64,000 bases of DNA from JANWXD01 sp037446115. GTDB taxonomy: Bacteria; Acidobacteriota; Terriglobia; Bryobacterales; Bryobacteraceae. The position numbers and the translations under genes were made by a program. Below the pieces are notes generated by a model that did not search any database, was not told where the DNA came from, and saw only the letters and a list, made by a program, of their open reading frames with translations. Positions 20,200 through 29,160 of this stretch are shown here, in pieces (position 1 is the stretch's first letter; the number at the start of each line of letters is the position of its first letter). Location: contig JBBIJF010000008.1 of assembly GCA_037446115.1 (NCBI GenBank), positions 62,001 to 126,000 on the forward strand, read 5' to 3'.

Positions 20200-20448
20200 T
20201 CAGAAAATCCCGCCACCGGCGGCCAGCCGGATAAGGCCGATCAGGACGGCGAAGCTGCAGCAGACCACACCCACGATCGAGCCGCCTCGGTTGGGCCCTT
20301 TGGCGGTCGCCAGAGCCACGACGCTGACGACGAGGCCGACGGCCGAAAAAGGGATGTTGAGCCAGTTCAGGGAGCCCAGGCAGGGAAAGAACGCGACGAT
20401 CATTCCAAGCATCGCCAGAATTCCCCAGATCATGCTGAGCACTTGCAT
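20200..20448 (-). CDS. Small membrane protein of unknown family
   Basis: An 82-residue hydrophobic protein with three predicted helices (about 4-22, 28-48 and 57-77), PFSAVGLVVSVVALA being the second, and a Gly/Cys-rich third (SIVGVVCCSFAVLIGLI). SD GGAGGTG lies 6 bases before ATG 20448; the start overlaps the end of the DUF2752 gene by 19 bases. An alternative ATG at 20433 forms an ATGA overlap. It is the last gene of a three-gene set of small membrane proteins. No function can be read from the sequence. Confidence 0.7.
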   Translation of the reverse strand: MQVLSMIWGILAMLGMIVAFFPCLGSLNWLNIPFSAVGLVVSVVALATAKGPNRGGSIVGVVCCSFAVLIGLIRLAAGGGIF

Positions 20449-21059
20449 GCGACACCTCCACGTGCGCCGCTACGGTGGCGGCGGCGAAAACGGGCCAGCC
20501 AGATCAGCGCCGCGAGCTGGTTACTGATGAGGCACAAATACAAGGCCGCCGCGAGGGGATTTGCGGCGAGCGCAGCACCGAGCCGCCCTCGGGCGGCGCT
20601 CGTAAAGCTGCGTGTGAACCCGCACAACGGACAAGCGGCGCGGTGAGGACCGCGGAGGGCCGGCGCCAAGCGAGCGGTACCCAGGGCTTCCAGACCCACA
20701 GTGGCGGGGAGCGTGGCCACGCCCAGGCAAAGCCACAGGCCGAGACAGGCTCGCCGAAGCTCGGAACGGGGCAGGCGCCCCGACGCCGCGAGCCAGGCGA
20801 TCAACGCCACCACGGACATCAAACAGCCCGCCGCAAGCGCTGCGGGGGCCCAGGGGTGATACGCCGCCGCGGTGTCCCAGTCGCCACGCAGTAAGTGCCA
20901 CACCGCACGGGTCATTCCGCAGCCCCAGCATTCGATACCCAGCAAGCGGCGGAACATGCAGACGTCGGGCAAAAGGTCGAGCGCGGCGCGCGGCAGGAGG
21001 GCCAGAGCCGTGACAAGCGCCGGCGGCGTCACGGCCGCCGCCACTGCGATCCCGCGCAT
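20430..21059 (-). CDS. DUF2752 membrane protein with two DUF2752-like units
   Basis: A 209-residue membrane protein. The first unit contains MFRRLLGIECWGCGMTRAVW followed by LLRGDWDTAAAYHPWAP, the classic DUF2752 signature (C-x-x-C-G-x-T-R-A, then a Gly-rich turn and a Pro-ended helix). A second unit later in the chain, ACPLCGFTRSFTSAARG followed by LGAALAANPLAAALYL, repeats the same order. DUF2752 has no established function. It lies 3 bases after the zinc-ribbon/TM2 gene and overlaps the next small membrane gene. Confidence 0.82.
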   Translation of the reverse strand: MRGIAVAAAVTPPALVTALALLPRAALDLLPDVCMFRRLLGIECWGCGMTRAVWHLLRGDWDTAAAYHPWAPAALAAGCLMSVVALIAWLAASGRLPRSELRRACLGLWLCLGVATLPATVGLEALGTARLAPALRGPHRAACPLCGFTRSFTSAARGRLGAALAANPLAAALYLCLISNQLAALIWLARFRRRHRSGARGGVACKCSA

Positions 21060-21062
21060 GAT

Positions 21063-21479
21063 TCAGTCCGCCAGAGGTTGTCCCGCGGCGTCGGTGTTGA
21101 TCGAGCCCGTCAGGATCAGGATACCCTCGATCAGTCCCCAGATTGCGGCGGCGATCGAAGTGATGCCGCAAGTCAGGAATCCGAGCAAAGCCAGAATGAG
21201 TTGTGCGGCCCCGATGGCGTTGTAGCCGAGATAGAAGCGGTGAATGCCGAGGGCGCCGACGAAGATTCCGAGCAGACCCGCCGCCAGCCTCGATTTCGGG
21301 CCGGCGGCCGCCGCCGTGGCCGCCAGGCGTGCCCCGCATCGGGTGCAGTACTGCGCAACGGCTTCTGTCGGCGCGCCGCAGCGATAACAATAATTCCGGC
21401 CGGCACGCGGCGGAACGCCGCACGCCAGACACATCACCGCCTGTTCGGCCACCTCTTTGCCGCAATTCCGGCAAAACAT
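21063..21479 (-). CDS. Double zinc-ribbon plus TM2 domain protein
   Basis: A 138-residue protein. Residues 1-55 hold four CxxC knuckles (CRNCG, CLACG, CYRCG, CTRCG), enough for two zinc ribbons. The C-terminal half is a TM2 domain: two helices separated by the short FLTCGITS turn, preceded by the signature LGIHRFYLGY. The ribbons would face the cytoplasm. Function is unknown; TM2 proteins often pair with zinc ribbons. First gene of a three-gene set with the DUF2752 and the 82-residue membrane proteins. Confidence 0.88.
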   Translation of the reverse strand: MFCRNCGKEVAEQAVMCLACGVPPRAGRNYCYRCGAPTEAVAQYCTRCGARLAATAAAAGPKSRLAAGLLGIFVGALGIHRFYLGYNAIGAAQLILALLGFLTCGITSIAAAIWGLIEGILILTGSINTDAAGQPLAD

Positions 21480-21526
21480 ATCGCCTCCCTGCTGTGCCTA
21501 CGGAATCCGATCACCGGAAGTTCCTC

Positions 21527-22414
21527 TTAGCGCCGCCGGCCGAGAATCCAGTCGAGCGCTTGCGAGGACTGACAGATGAGTGCCTCGGGATAGTGCTCAA
21601 ACGGGTGAAAGTATTCGAAGGTGACGTAGCCGCGGTAGCCGGTTTGCTCGAGGGCCTCGACAACCGCCGGCCAGTTTGTCGTCCCGTCCAGCAGCGTGCG
21701 AAAGGTGTTCAGGTGGAACTCGCGCGTGCGCTTGTCCCACTCCTTGAAGTGGACGTTGCGGATGCGCTTGCCGAGCACCGGAATCCAGTGCTCCGGGAAC
21801 TGGTACTGCATGATGTTGCCGGTATCGAAATGTACGCCCACCCAAGGGCTGCGGAAGCCGTCGACGAAGCGGTTGATTTCTTCGGCGCTCATCAGGAAGC
21901 CATTGGCGAAAATGTTTTCCACATTCAGCGACACCCGCGCTCTGGCCGCCGCGGGCAGGAGCTTGCGGATGGCTTGTTGCGCCCGCCGCCAGCAGAGTTC
22001 GGGGGGCACGGGCTCCAGACCTTCGAGCCAGGGGATGTAACAGGACCCTGCCACCACGAGCAGATTCGGGGTTCCGACCCACCGGGCCGCCTCGATCATC
22101 CGTCCCGCCAGTTCGAGGCCCTTGTTGCGCTGAGCCGGATCGTTGCTGGTCAGCGAGTAAGGGAACCACAGAAACGAACAGATGCCGCTGATCCTCACGC
22201 CGCAGCTGCGGGCCAGCCGCCCGATCCGGCGGAAGTCGGCCTCGGAAGTCTCGGCGGAGAATTCTCCGGTGAGGTCGAAGTTGAGTTCGACGGCGTCATA
22301 CCCTGCCTCTCGGGCCAGGCGAAAACATTGCTCGAGGCTCCACTTGGCGGGGTAGGCAAACGCCCAGAGGTTGATGGATTTCTTGAAGCGACTCCGGCGT
22401 GCGGGGGCCGGCAT
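21527..22414 (-). CDS. Sugar phosphate isomerase/epimerase family protein (AP-endonuclease-2 fold)
   Basis: A 295-residue TIM barrel of the xylose isomerase-like superfamily, cytoplasmic (no signal peptide). Metal and catalytic positions can be read along the strands: Glu in VELNFDL, Glu in SLNVENIF, Asp/His in GVHFDTGN, His in VHFKEWDKR and Glu in TFEYFHPFEH. Likely substrates are ketoses or inositol-like sugars, but the exact reaction cannot be told. No SD is visible; a CAGAAT lies 9 bases upstream of the ATG. A 48-base gap separates it from the TM2 gene. Confidence 0.85.
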   Translation of the reverse strand: MPAPARRSRFKKSINLWAFAYPAKWSLEQCFRLAREAGYDAVELNFDLTGEFSAETSEADFRRIGRLARSCGVRISGICSFLWFPYSLTSNDPAQRNKGLELAGRMIEAARWVGTPNLLVVAGSCYIPWLEGLEPVPPELCWRRAQQAIRKLLPAAARARVSLNVENIFANGFLMSAEEINRFVDGFRSPWVGVHFDTGNIMQYQFPEHWIPVLGKRIRNVHFKEWDKRTREFHLNTFRTLLDGTTNWPAVVEALEQTGYRGYVTFEYFHPFEHYPEALICQSSQALDWILGRRR

Positions 22415-22490
22415 AGTGGGTGCATTCTGTCACGGCGCTCCGGCCGGAGTCAACACCAGAGGGCGCCGGCAGCCTCCCCTCCCCGGCGGG

Positions 22491-23216
22491 CTATGGCGGG
22501 GTTCCCGCAAGCAAGCGCAGTCCGCGCGAGGCGTTCAAGCGCCGCCACAGATTGTTGTACCGCGCTTCGTCCAGTGGCTGTTTCAACTGAAAGTTAAACG
22601 CCCTCCGGTTCCCGTAATGAAACTTGGATCGCTCGAACGTGGTAATGGTGAGCTCGAACGGGCCCGAGCTGGTGAGATTCTCGATGTCCTGGTCACGCCA
22701 AGTGCGCGACAGGCCGGGCTTGGCGGTTTTGTAAACGATCCGATCCGGTCCCACGATGAGAACGCCTTCCGAGCCCCACAGCCGGCCCAAGAGCTTCGCC
22801 GGAACTTGCCACAGCGGTCGCACATCTTCGTCGGCCAGAGCCGCGACCATGCGTTGATCGAGCCGTTGCCGGAGAAAGGCGTAGACTTCGCTGAAACTGC
22901 GCCCTTGAGCCGCGGCAAAGGTATATTCACGATCCACGCCGAGGCGCCACTTACTGTCCTGGTAGGTCAGGATCGTCAGGCGTTGCTCGGAAAGGTAAAG
23001 CTGCTGGATATCCGTCCAGCTCCAGTTCCAGCGGTGCTTGGACGGTTTTCCGCCTGTGGTTTCCGCGTAAGCGACGCCGTCGCTCGTGATCCGCAGTGTG
23101 CCGGGGCGGTCACGGAAGGCGTGATCGTGCCGTACGGGAAATTCGAAATTCTGAGCGACCGCGGCAAGTGTAACGCTCAGGAGGATGCAAGCTGCTTTTT
23201 CAATTCGAAGTGCCAT
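22491..23216 (-). CDS. Exported protein with two similar PH-like repeats
   Basis: A 241-residue protein with a signal peptide (MALRIEKAACILLSVTLAAVAQ). The start is ATG 23216, inside the last 40 bases of the efflux pump gene; the frame remains open further upstream but that extension lies in the pump. Two halves share a pattern: GTLRITSDGVAY, W-x-D-I, LTILTYQDSKWRLG, then RSFSEVYAFLRQRL; and GVLIVGPDRIVY, W-x-D-Q-D-I, LTITTFERSKFHYG, then DEARYNNLWRRL. This suggests duplicated PH-like (bPH) domains. No family name known to me. Co-transcribed with the CusCBA-type genes. Confidence 0.75.
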   Translation of the reverse strand: MALRIEKAACILLSVTLAAVAQNFEFPVRHDHAFRDRPGTLRITSDGVAYAETTGGKPSKHRWNWSWTDIQQLYLSEQRLTILTYQDSKWRLGVDREYTFAAAQGRSFSEVYAFLRQRLDQRMVAALADEDVRPLWQVPAKLLGRLWGSEGVLIVGPDRIVYKTAKPGLSRTWRDQDIENLTSSGPFELTITTFERSKFHYGNRRAFNFQLKQPLDEARYNNLWRRLNASRGLRLLAGTPP

Positions 23217-26200
23217 TTCCAAACCTCGTAGACGGCCGGGTAGACCACCAGCTCCAGCACAAAAGAGGTAAAGATTCCGCCGATCATCGGCGCGGCGATG
23301 CGTTTCATCACGTCGGCGCCCGTGCCGGTGGACCACATGATGGGGATCAGTCCCATGAACATCGTGGCCACCGTCATGAACTTCGGCCGGATGCGCTTGA
23401 CGGCTCCGTGCAGCACGGCCTCCTGGAAGTCGCCCAGGCTCCGCAACCGCCCCTCTTTGCGAGCCTGCTGGTAAGCCAGGTCCAGATAGAGCAGCATGAA
23501 GACGCCGGTTTCGGCATCCACGCCCAGCAGCGCAATCAGGCCGACCCAGACTCCAATGCTCATGTTGTACTCGAGCAGATACAGCAGCCAAATGGCGCCC
23601 ACCGCGGAAAACGGCACGGCCAGCAGAATGATCATCGTCTTGGCGACGGAGCGCGTATTCATATACAGCAGCATCAGGATCAGGAACAGTGTCAGGGGCA
23701 CGACCACCAGCAGCCGTTGTTTGACGCGCTCCATGGCTTCGTACTGTCCGCTCCAGGCGATCGAGTAACCGGGCGGCAGGCGGACCTTTTCGCGGACCAC
23801 CCGCTTGGCCTCTTCCACATAGCCGCCGATATCTCTGCCCGCCACGTCGACGTACACATAGCCGGCCAGCATACCGTCTTCGTCGCGGTACATCGACGGC
23901 CCGGGCACGAGCCGAATCTCGGCCAGTTGTGAAACAGGGATCTGCAGCTTGCCGTCCATGGCGGGAACCAGCACCCGGCCCAGGCGGTCCAGGCTGCTGC
24001 GGAAGTCGCGGAAGTAACGGACGTTGACGGGGTAGCGCTCCCGTCCTTCGACCGTGGTGGTGACCTGGTCGCCGCCGACGGCGTTCATCACGATCATCTG
24101 GGCTTCGTCAATGGTCAGGCCATAGCGGGCGAGGGCTTCCCGTTTCCACCGGAAGTCGAGGAAGTAGCCTCCGCTGGTTCGTTCGGCAAAGACGCTGCGC
24201 GTACCGGCCACCTGCGGCAGCAGTGCCTCGATCTCCGCGCCGATGCGTTCGATCTCGCGGAAGTCCGAGCCGAAGATCTTGATGCCGACGGGCGTCCGGA
24301 TGCCGGTGGTGAGCATGTCGATGCGGTTCTTGATCGGCATCGTCCAGGCGTTGGAGGCCCCCGGGATCTGAAGCGCCCGGTTCATCTGCTCTACGAGCTC
24401 TTCCGTGGAGATGTGGTCGGGAGTGATGTGGCGGAGGAGGCGCTTGGCCCATTCCGGGGCCCAGGCAGAATACCAGGTCTCTTTTTTTCGCCACTGATCG
24501 CGCGGTTTGAGCAGCACCACGGTTTCCAGCATGGACAGGGGCGCCGGGTCGGTGGAGGTCTCCGCGCGGCCGGCCTTCCCAAGCACGCGGTCGACCTCGG
24601 GGAATTGCATGAGAATCCGGTCCGTCACCTGGAGCACCCGTTGGGCCTCCGTTACGGAGATTCCGGGCAGCGTGGAAGGCATGTATAGCAGCGAGCCCTC
24701 ATCGAGCGGGGGCATGAATTCCGAGCCGAGACGGCGGTAGACGGGAATGGTGGCGATCACGGCAGCGACGGCGCCCCCGATGACGAACCACTTCCAGCGC
24801 AATGACCATCTACAGACCGGCTCATACAGGCGGATCAGCAGCCGGCTGATGGGATGCTTCTCTTCGGAGTGGATCTTGCCGACGAGGACGGCGTTGGCGG
24901 CCCGGGCGAGCCAGCGCGGCCGGAAGTCGAAGTTGCGCATGTGGGTGAACAGCAGCCGCATGGCCGGATCCAGCGTGATGGCCAGCACCGCGGCGACGAT
25001 CATGGCCAGGTTCTTGGTATAAGCCAGGGGCTTGAACAGGCGCCCTTCCTGGGCCTCGAGCGTCAACACCGGCAGAAAGGAAACGGCAATCACCAGGAGG
25101 GCAAAGAAGCTCGGCCCGCCCACCTCCTTGACCGCCGAGATCACCACCTCGTGGTAATCTTCCTTACGCCCGCTGCGCTCCCACTCCTCCAGCTTCTTGT
25201 GAGTCTGTTCCACGACGACGATGGCCGCGTCCACCATGGCGCCGATGGCGATGGCGATTCCTCCCAGCGACATGATGTTGGAGGTGAGGCCCATCTGCTG
25301 CATGGGGATGAAGGAAATCACGATGGCCACAGGAATGGTGATGATGGGGATGATCGCGCTTGGGATATGCCACAGGAAGATGAGGATCACCAAAGAGACG
25401 ATGGTCAGTTCCTCGAGGAGGGTGCGCTTGAGCGTGTCAATGGAGCGCAGGATCAGATCGGAGCGATCGTACGTGGTCACGACGCGGACGCCGGCGGGGA
25501 GCCCGGGCTCGATTTCGCGGAGTTTCGCCTTCACGCGCTCGATGACGCGCAGGGCGTTCTCTCCCTGGCGCATCACCACGATGCCGGAAACGACCTCGCC
25601 CTGCCCGTTCAGGTCCGCGATACCGCGGCGGATGTCCGGGCCCAGGACGACCTGACCCACATCGCGCACGCGGATGGGAACGCCGTTGGCGGTGGAGGCC
25701 AGAACGATGTTGCCGATGTCGTCCGCCGATGTCGCATAGCCGCGCCCGCGAACCATGTACTCGGCCCCGCTGAACTCCACCAGGCGGCCGCCCACGTCAT
25801 TGTTGCCTTGCCGCACCGCTTCCACGACTCGCGCGATGGGAATATTGAGCGCCGCCAGCCGGTTCGGATCCACGTTGACCTGGTACTGGCGCACAAAGCC
25901 GCCGAGGGGCGCAACCTCCGCCACGCCGGGTACCGACTGCAAGTGAAAGCGGAGGTACCAGTCCTGGAGCGAGCGCAGTTCGGCCAGACTGCGCTTGCCC
26001 GCGGTGTCGACGAGCGCGTACTGGAAGACCCAGCCAAGGCCGGTGGCGTCGGGCCCGAGTTCGGTGCGCACTCCCTGGGGCAGGCGCGGGAGCACGCCGG
26101 AGAGATACTCGAGCGTTCTCGAACGCGCCCAGTAGATGTCGGTTCCTTCCTCGAAGATGATGTAGACGTAGGAGTAACCGAAGTCGGAGAAACCTCTCAC

Positions 26201-26440
26201 CGTGCGCACGCGCGGCGCAGCCAGCATGGCCGTGACGATGGGATAGGTGACCTGGTCCTCGATGATGTCCGGGCTGCGATCCCAGCGCGAATAGACGATG
26301 ACCTGGGTCTCGCTCAGATCCGGGATGGCGTCGAGCGGCACGTTTTGCATGGCCCAGAGCCCCGCCACAACCGCGGCGCCGATCACGACAAACACGATGA
26401 ACTTGTTGTGCGCCGAGAACTCGATGATCCGGTCAATCAT
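23177..26440 (-). CDS. Heavy-metal efflux RND transporter, CusA/CzcA family
   Basis: Inner-membrane proton-driven pump of 1087 residues, expelling metal through a tripartite channel. Twelve membrane helices and two large periplasmic loops. HAE-family marks: NVPLDAIPDLSETQVIVYS at the N-terminus, DATGLGWVFQYAL, and GIAIAIGAMVDAAIVVVEQ in helix 4 with the proton-relay Asp. YMPSTLPGISVTEAQ and NRIDMLTTGIRTPVGIKI resemble copper/silver pumps more than CzcA, so Cu/Ag is the likelier substrate. It overlaps the adaptor gene by 8 bases. Metal choice is inferred. Confidence 0.95.
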   Translation of the reverse strand: MIDRIIEFSAHNKFIVFVVIGAAVVAGLWAMQNVPLDAIPDLSETQVIVYSRWDRSPDIIEDQVTYPIVTAMLAAPRVRTVRGFSDFGYSYVYIIFEEGTDIYWARSRTLEYLSGVLPRLPQGVRTELGPDATGLGWVFQYALVDTAGKRSLAELRSLQDWYLRFHLQSVPGVAEVAPLGGFVRQYQVNVDPNRLAALNIPIARVVEAVRQGNNDVGGRLVEFSGAEYMVRGRGYATSADDIGNIVLASTANGVPIRVRDVGQVVLGPDIRRGIADLNGQGEVVSGIVVMRQGENALRVIERVKAKLREIEPGLPAGVRVVTTYDRSDLILRSIDTLKRTLLEELTIVSLVILIFLWHIPSAIIPIITIPVAIVISFIPMQQMGLTSNIMSLGGIAIAIGAMVDAAIVVVEQTHKKLEEWERSGRKEDYHEVVISAVKEVGGPSFFALLVIAVSFLPVLTLEAQEGRLFKPLAYTKNLAMIVAAVLAITLDPAMRLLFTHMRNFDFRPRWLARAANAVLVGKIHSEEKHPISRLLIRLYEPVCRWSLRWKWFVIGGAVAAVIATIPVYRRLGSEFMPPLDEGSLLYMPSTLPGISVTEAQRVLQVTDRILMQFPEVDRVLGKAGRAETSTDPAPLSMLETVVLLKPRDQWRKKETWYSAWAPEWAKRLLRHITPDHISTEELVEQMNRALQIPGASNAWTMPIKNRIDMLTTGIRTPVGIKIFGSDFREIERIGAEIEALLPQVAGTRSVFAERTSGGYFLDFRWKREALARYGLTIDEAQMIVMNAVGGDQVTTTVEGRERYPVNVRYFRDFRSSLDRLGRVLVPAMDGKLQIPVSQLAEIRLVPGPSMYRDEDGMLAGYVYVDVAGRDIGGYVEEAKRVVREKVRLPPGYSIAWSGQYEAMERVKQRLLVVVPLTLFLILMLLYMNTRSVAKTMIILLAVPFSAVGAIWLLYLLEYNMSIGVWVGLIALLGVDAETGVFMLLYLDLAYQQARKEGRLRSLGDFQEAVLHGAVKRIRPKFMTVATMFMGLIPIMWSTGTGADVMKRIAAPMIGGIFTSFVLELVVYPAVYEVWKWHFELKKQLASS

Positions 26441-27827
26441 GTCGGTGACTCCCGGGCTCGGGCGCCGGCGCGCTGGCGGGGGCGACCGGCTGGGCGCCGG
26501 CGTGTTGGTGAGGCGCCATACCCGCCGCTGCGGCTTTCAGGCGGCTTTCCGAGTCGATCAGGAAGGTGCCGGAGGTGACGATGCGTTCACCCGGCTGGAG
26601 CCCTTTCAGGATGACGACGCGATCTCCCAGCAGCTCGCCGGTCTCCACATGCCGCGGCTCCAGATACCCGTTGCCGCGGTCCACGAAAACCGTCTTGGTC
26701 AGGCCCGAATCGAGCACGGCATCCACCGGCACGGTGAGCCGCGGCGGTTCGGCCACGCGGAACTCGACGTCCACGAACATCTCGGGCTTGAGAAGCAACC
26801 CGGGGTTGGCCAACTCCAGGCGCACTTTCAGCGTACGGGTGGTGGGATCTACCGAAGGCTGGATGTAGGTGACACGGGCCGGAAACCGTTTGCCCGGGTA
26901 GTAGGCCAGCGAGACCGTGGCGGGCTGCCCGAGGCGAATGGCGGCGGTCTCGTATTCAAATACGTCGGCCATCACCCAGACCCGGCTCAGGTCCACGATG
27001 GTGTAGAGCTCCGTGTCCGGCATTACCCGCTGCCGGGGGAAGGCGTTGCGCGCCGTGACGTAGCCGGAGACGGGCGAGTAGAGCGTGACGGTGCGATGTG
27101 GTTTCCCCGTGCGTTCCAGCTCTTCAATCTGGGCGGGGCCCATGTCCCAAAGTTCCAGCCGGCGCCTTGCAGCCTCGATCAGGCTTTCGCCCATCTCCCA
27201 CCGCTCCATCTGGCGTTGGGCGCCCCGGAGCGTTGTGTGCGTGGCCGGTGCGGGCGGTTCCCCAGGCGTCATCACACGGCGCGCCTTCAGGGCCAGCAGA
27301 TACTCCTGCTGGGTGGCCAGCAATTCGGGGCTGTAGATGGCGAGCAAGGGCTGGCCTTTCTGGACGAACTTTCCGGTGAAATCCACGAACACTTCCTCGA
27401 TCCAGCCGTCCACCTTGGAGTGAATGCGGGCGATGCGAGTCTCGTCCACGTCCACTTTGCCCACAGCCCGAATCGTGCGGAACCCGGAAGTGATCTCCGC
27501 AGTCCCGTAGCGCACGCCGATAAGCTGCTGCCGCTCGATGGGAACGTGGAAAACGTTCGGCGGCAGTTCGGCCCCCGGTTCGGGTTGCGAAGCGGCCGCC
27601 GGCCCGGGCTGCTCCAGAGGCACCAGGCGCATGCCGCAGATGGGACAGTCACCGGGCCGCTCGGATATGTAGGACGGGTGCATGGGGCAGTAATAGCGGC
27701 TTGCCGGGGCAGTACGATTCGCTGCTGCCGCCGGCGGGCGGGGTCCGTACCACCGGCCCCAGCCGTAGCCGGCGACGAAGGCCGCCGCGGTCAGGACCAG
27801 GATGCCAAACAGCGTGACGACTTTCAT
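26433..27827 (-). CDS. RND efflux periplasmic adaptor with heavy-metal-binding domain (CusB-like)
   Basis: A 464-residue membrane fusion protein from ATG 27827 (CAGGAG 8 bases upstream). N-terminal signal/anchor helix, then a heavy-metal-binding domain (about 45-70) with YYCPMHPS and CPICGMRLVP, then hairpin, lipoyl and beta-barrel parts (VDETRIARIHSKVDGWIEEV, then TLYSPVSGYVTARNAFPRQ). The C-terminus is His-rich (HQHAG and SHRHD), another possible metal site. It links the inner-membrane pump to the outer-membrane channel and may pass metal to the pump. Confidence 0.94.
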   Translation of the reverse strand: MKVVTLFGILVLTAAAFVAGYGWGRWYGPRPPAAAANRTAPASRYYCPMHPSYISERPGDCPICGMRLVPLEQPGPAAASQPEPGAELPPNVFHVPIERQQLIGVRYGTAEITSGFRTIRAVGKVDVDETRIARIHSKVDGWIEEVFVDFTGKFVQKGQPLLAIYSPELLATQQEYLLALKARRVMTPGEPPAPATHTTLRGAQRQMERWEMGESLIEAARRRLELWDMGPAQIEELERTGKPHRTVTLYSPVSGYVTARNAFPRQRVMPDTELYTIVDLSRVWVMADVFEYETAAIRLGQPATVSLAYYPGKRFPARVTYIQPSVDPTTRTLKVRLELANPGLLLKPEMFVDVEFRVAEPPRLTVPVDAVLDSGLTKTVFVDRGNGYLEPRHVETGELLGDRVVILKGLQPGERIVTSGTFLIDSESRLKAAAAGMAPHQHAGAQPVAPASAPAPEPGSHRHD

Positions 27828-27840
27828 TGGAACACTCCTG

Positions 27841-29103
27841 TTATCGGACCCAGTCAATCAGCTCCGTTCCAGTAAGTTCCTCTAACTTTACCAGAGAGAT
27901 ATGGAAGCTGAGCATTTCCTGGTGGTAGTTTTCCTCGTACTCCACCATGGTCATAAAGTTGGAAAGCACCGTCAGGAAATCCACCGCGCCCGTTTCATAA
28001 GACGCCACGGAGGACTCGAGCGCCAGACTGGCTTGGGGAATCACCAGCTCGGCGTAGGTTTTCATGAGGCGGTAGGAGGTCTGCGCCATGAGGTAGTTAT
28101 CTTTGATGCGGAAGTGGATGGCCTGATCCGCCGCTTCGAAGCTACGCCGGGCCTGCGAGAGATTGTGGGCCTGCTCGGCCACCGCGGCGCGCTGCTTTCT
28201 CCAGAAATACGCGGGAAGCTTGAAATCCACGCGGAACTGGTACATATCCGGCATCCGCCCCATGTTGAAGTAGCCGGCCGACAGGGCATAGTCGGGATAG
28301 TAATCTTTGCGTGCGAGATTCAAAGCCAGTTCGGAACGCCGGACCATCTTTTCTTCACGCCGCAGCAGCGGAGAGTTTTCGCGCGCCCGCGCGTAAAGAT
28401 CTTCCAGGCCGACCCGCAGTTCGCCGGGGATGATCCGCGGCGGGCGAGGCAACGGCGTGTCGGGATGGCGCCCCAGCAGGGAGTTGATCTCGGCCTCCGC
28501 GCTGCGTTTGTCCTGCCCCATTCTTTCGAGCCGAGTCTCCAGAATGGACAGCTGCGTGTGGGCCTTGAACAAATCCTGCTGGGCGGCGCGTCCGACGGAG
28601 TAGCGAGCCTCTGCGATGCGGAGAAACTTACGGAGCAGTTCGCGGTTGCGCTCGAGCACCGCGATAGCCTCATAGGTGTGGTGCAGGCGGTGATAGGCCT
28701 GCTTCAACCGGGAAAGGACATTGAGCTGGATTGCTTGGTACTCCTCAAAGGCGGCCTCGGCTTCTTGGGAGGCCATCTCTGCCCGCAGCTTTCGCTTTCC
28801 GGGGAAGGGCAGCTCCTGAGTGAGCATCACCCCCGCGTTGCTGGTCGGATGTACTCCGAGGCCCGCCAGCGGCAACGGGTTCCCGTTGCTGGTGTAGCCC
28901 AGCGAGAGCATCGGATCCGGCAGGCTGGCTTCGTGCGAAGGCCGCTGGCGCGCGGCTTCGTACCGCTTTTGGGCGGCGAGAATTTCCGGATTGCTTCGCA
29001 GCGCCTCGTCAATCAGCGGGCCAAGCAGCAAACCTTCTTGCTGGGCCGCCAGGACCGCGGGCACGACACCCAGTGCGCAGTAGAGTTTGCAAGTGCGGAT
29101 CAC
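27841..29103 (-). CDS. TolC family outer-membrane efflux protein (CusC-like)
   Basis: A 420-residue channel protein. The second GTG (29103) is chosen because AGGAGG lies 5 bases before it, whereas the first GTG overlaps the SD. Signal peptide ends near VPAVLAAQ; then the two OEP repeats of coiled helices (ALRSNPEILAAQKRYEAARQ and LKAHTQL region; later RREEKMVRRSELALNLARKD). LTQELPFPGKRKLRAE is typical of metal-efflux TolC proteins. First gene of the efflux operon; the adaptor starts before its stop codon is reached by 13 bases. Confidence 0.92.
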   Translation of the reverse strand: MIRTCKLYCALGVVPAVLAAQQEGLLLGPLIDEALRSNPEILAAQKRYEAARQRPSHEASLPDPMLSLGYTSNGNPLPLAGLGVHPTSNAGVMLTQELPFPGKRKLRAEMASQEAEAAFEEYQAIQLNVLSRLKQAYHRLHHTYEAIAVLERNRELLRKFLRIAEARYSVGRAAQQDLFKAHTQLSILETRLERMGQDKRSAEAEINSLLGRHPDTPLPRPPRIIPGELRVGLEDLYARARENSPLLRREEKMVRRSELALNLARKDYYPDYALSAGYFNMGRMPDMYQFRVDFKLPAYFWRKQRAAVAEQAHNLSQARRSFEAADQAIHFRIKDNYLMAQTSYRLMKTYAELVIPQASLALESSVASYETGAVDFLTVLSNFMTMVEYEENYHQEMLSFHISLVKLEELTGTELIDWVR

Positions 29104-29160
29104 GGCCACCTCCTGAAAACGGCGGGGCAGACTCCTGCCGAGCCTGCCCCATGCGCGATG

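Noticed and set aside
22491..23591. A 366-codon version of the PH-like protein
   Set aside because: The upstream 125 codons lie inside the efflux pump gene in another frame; the signal peptide at ATG 23216 marks the true start.
24854..26578. Antisense open frame of about 574 codons opposite the efflux pump
   Set aside because: Shadow frame, Asp/His/Gly-rich, no homology recognisable.
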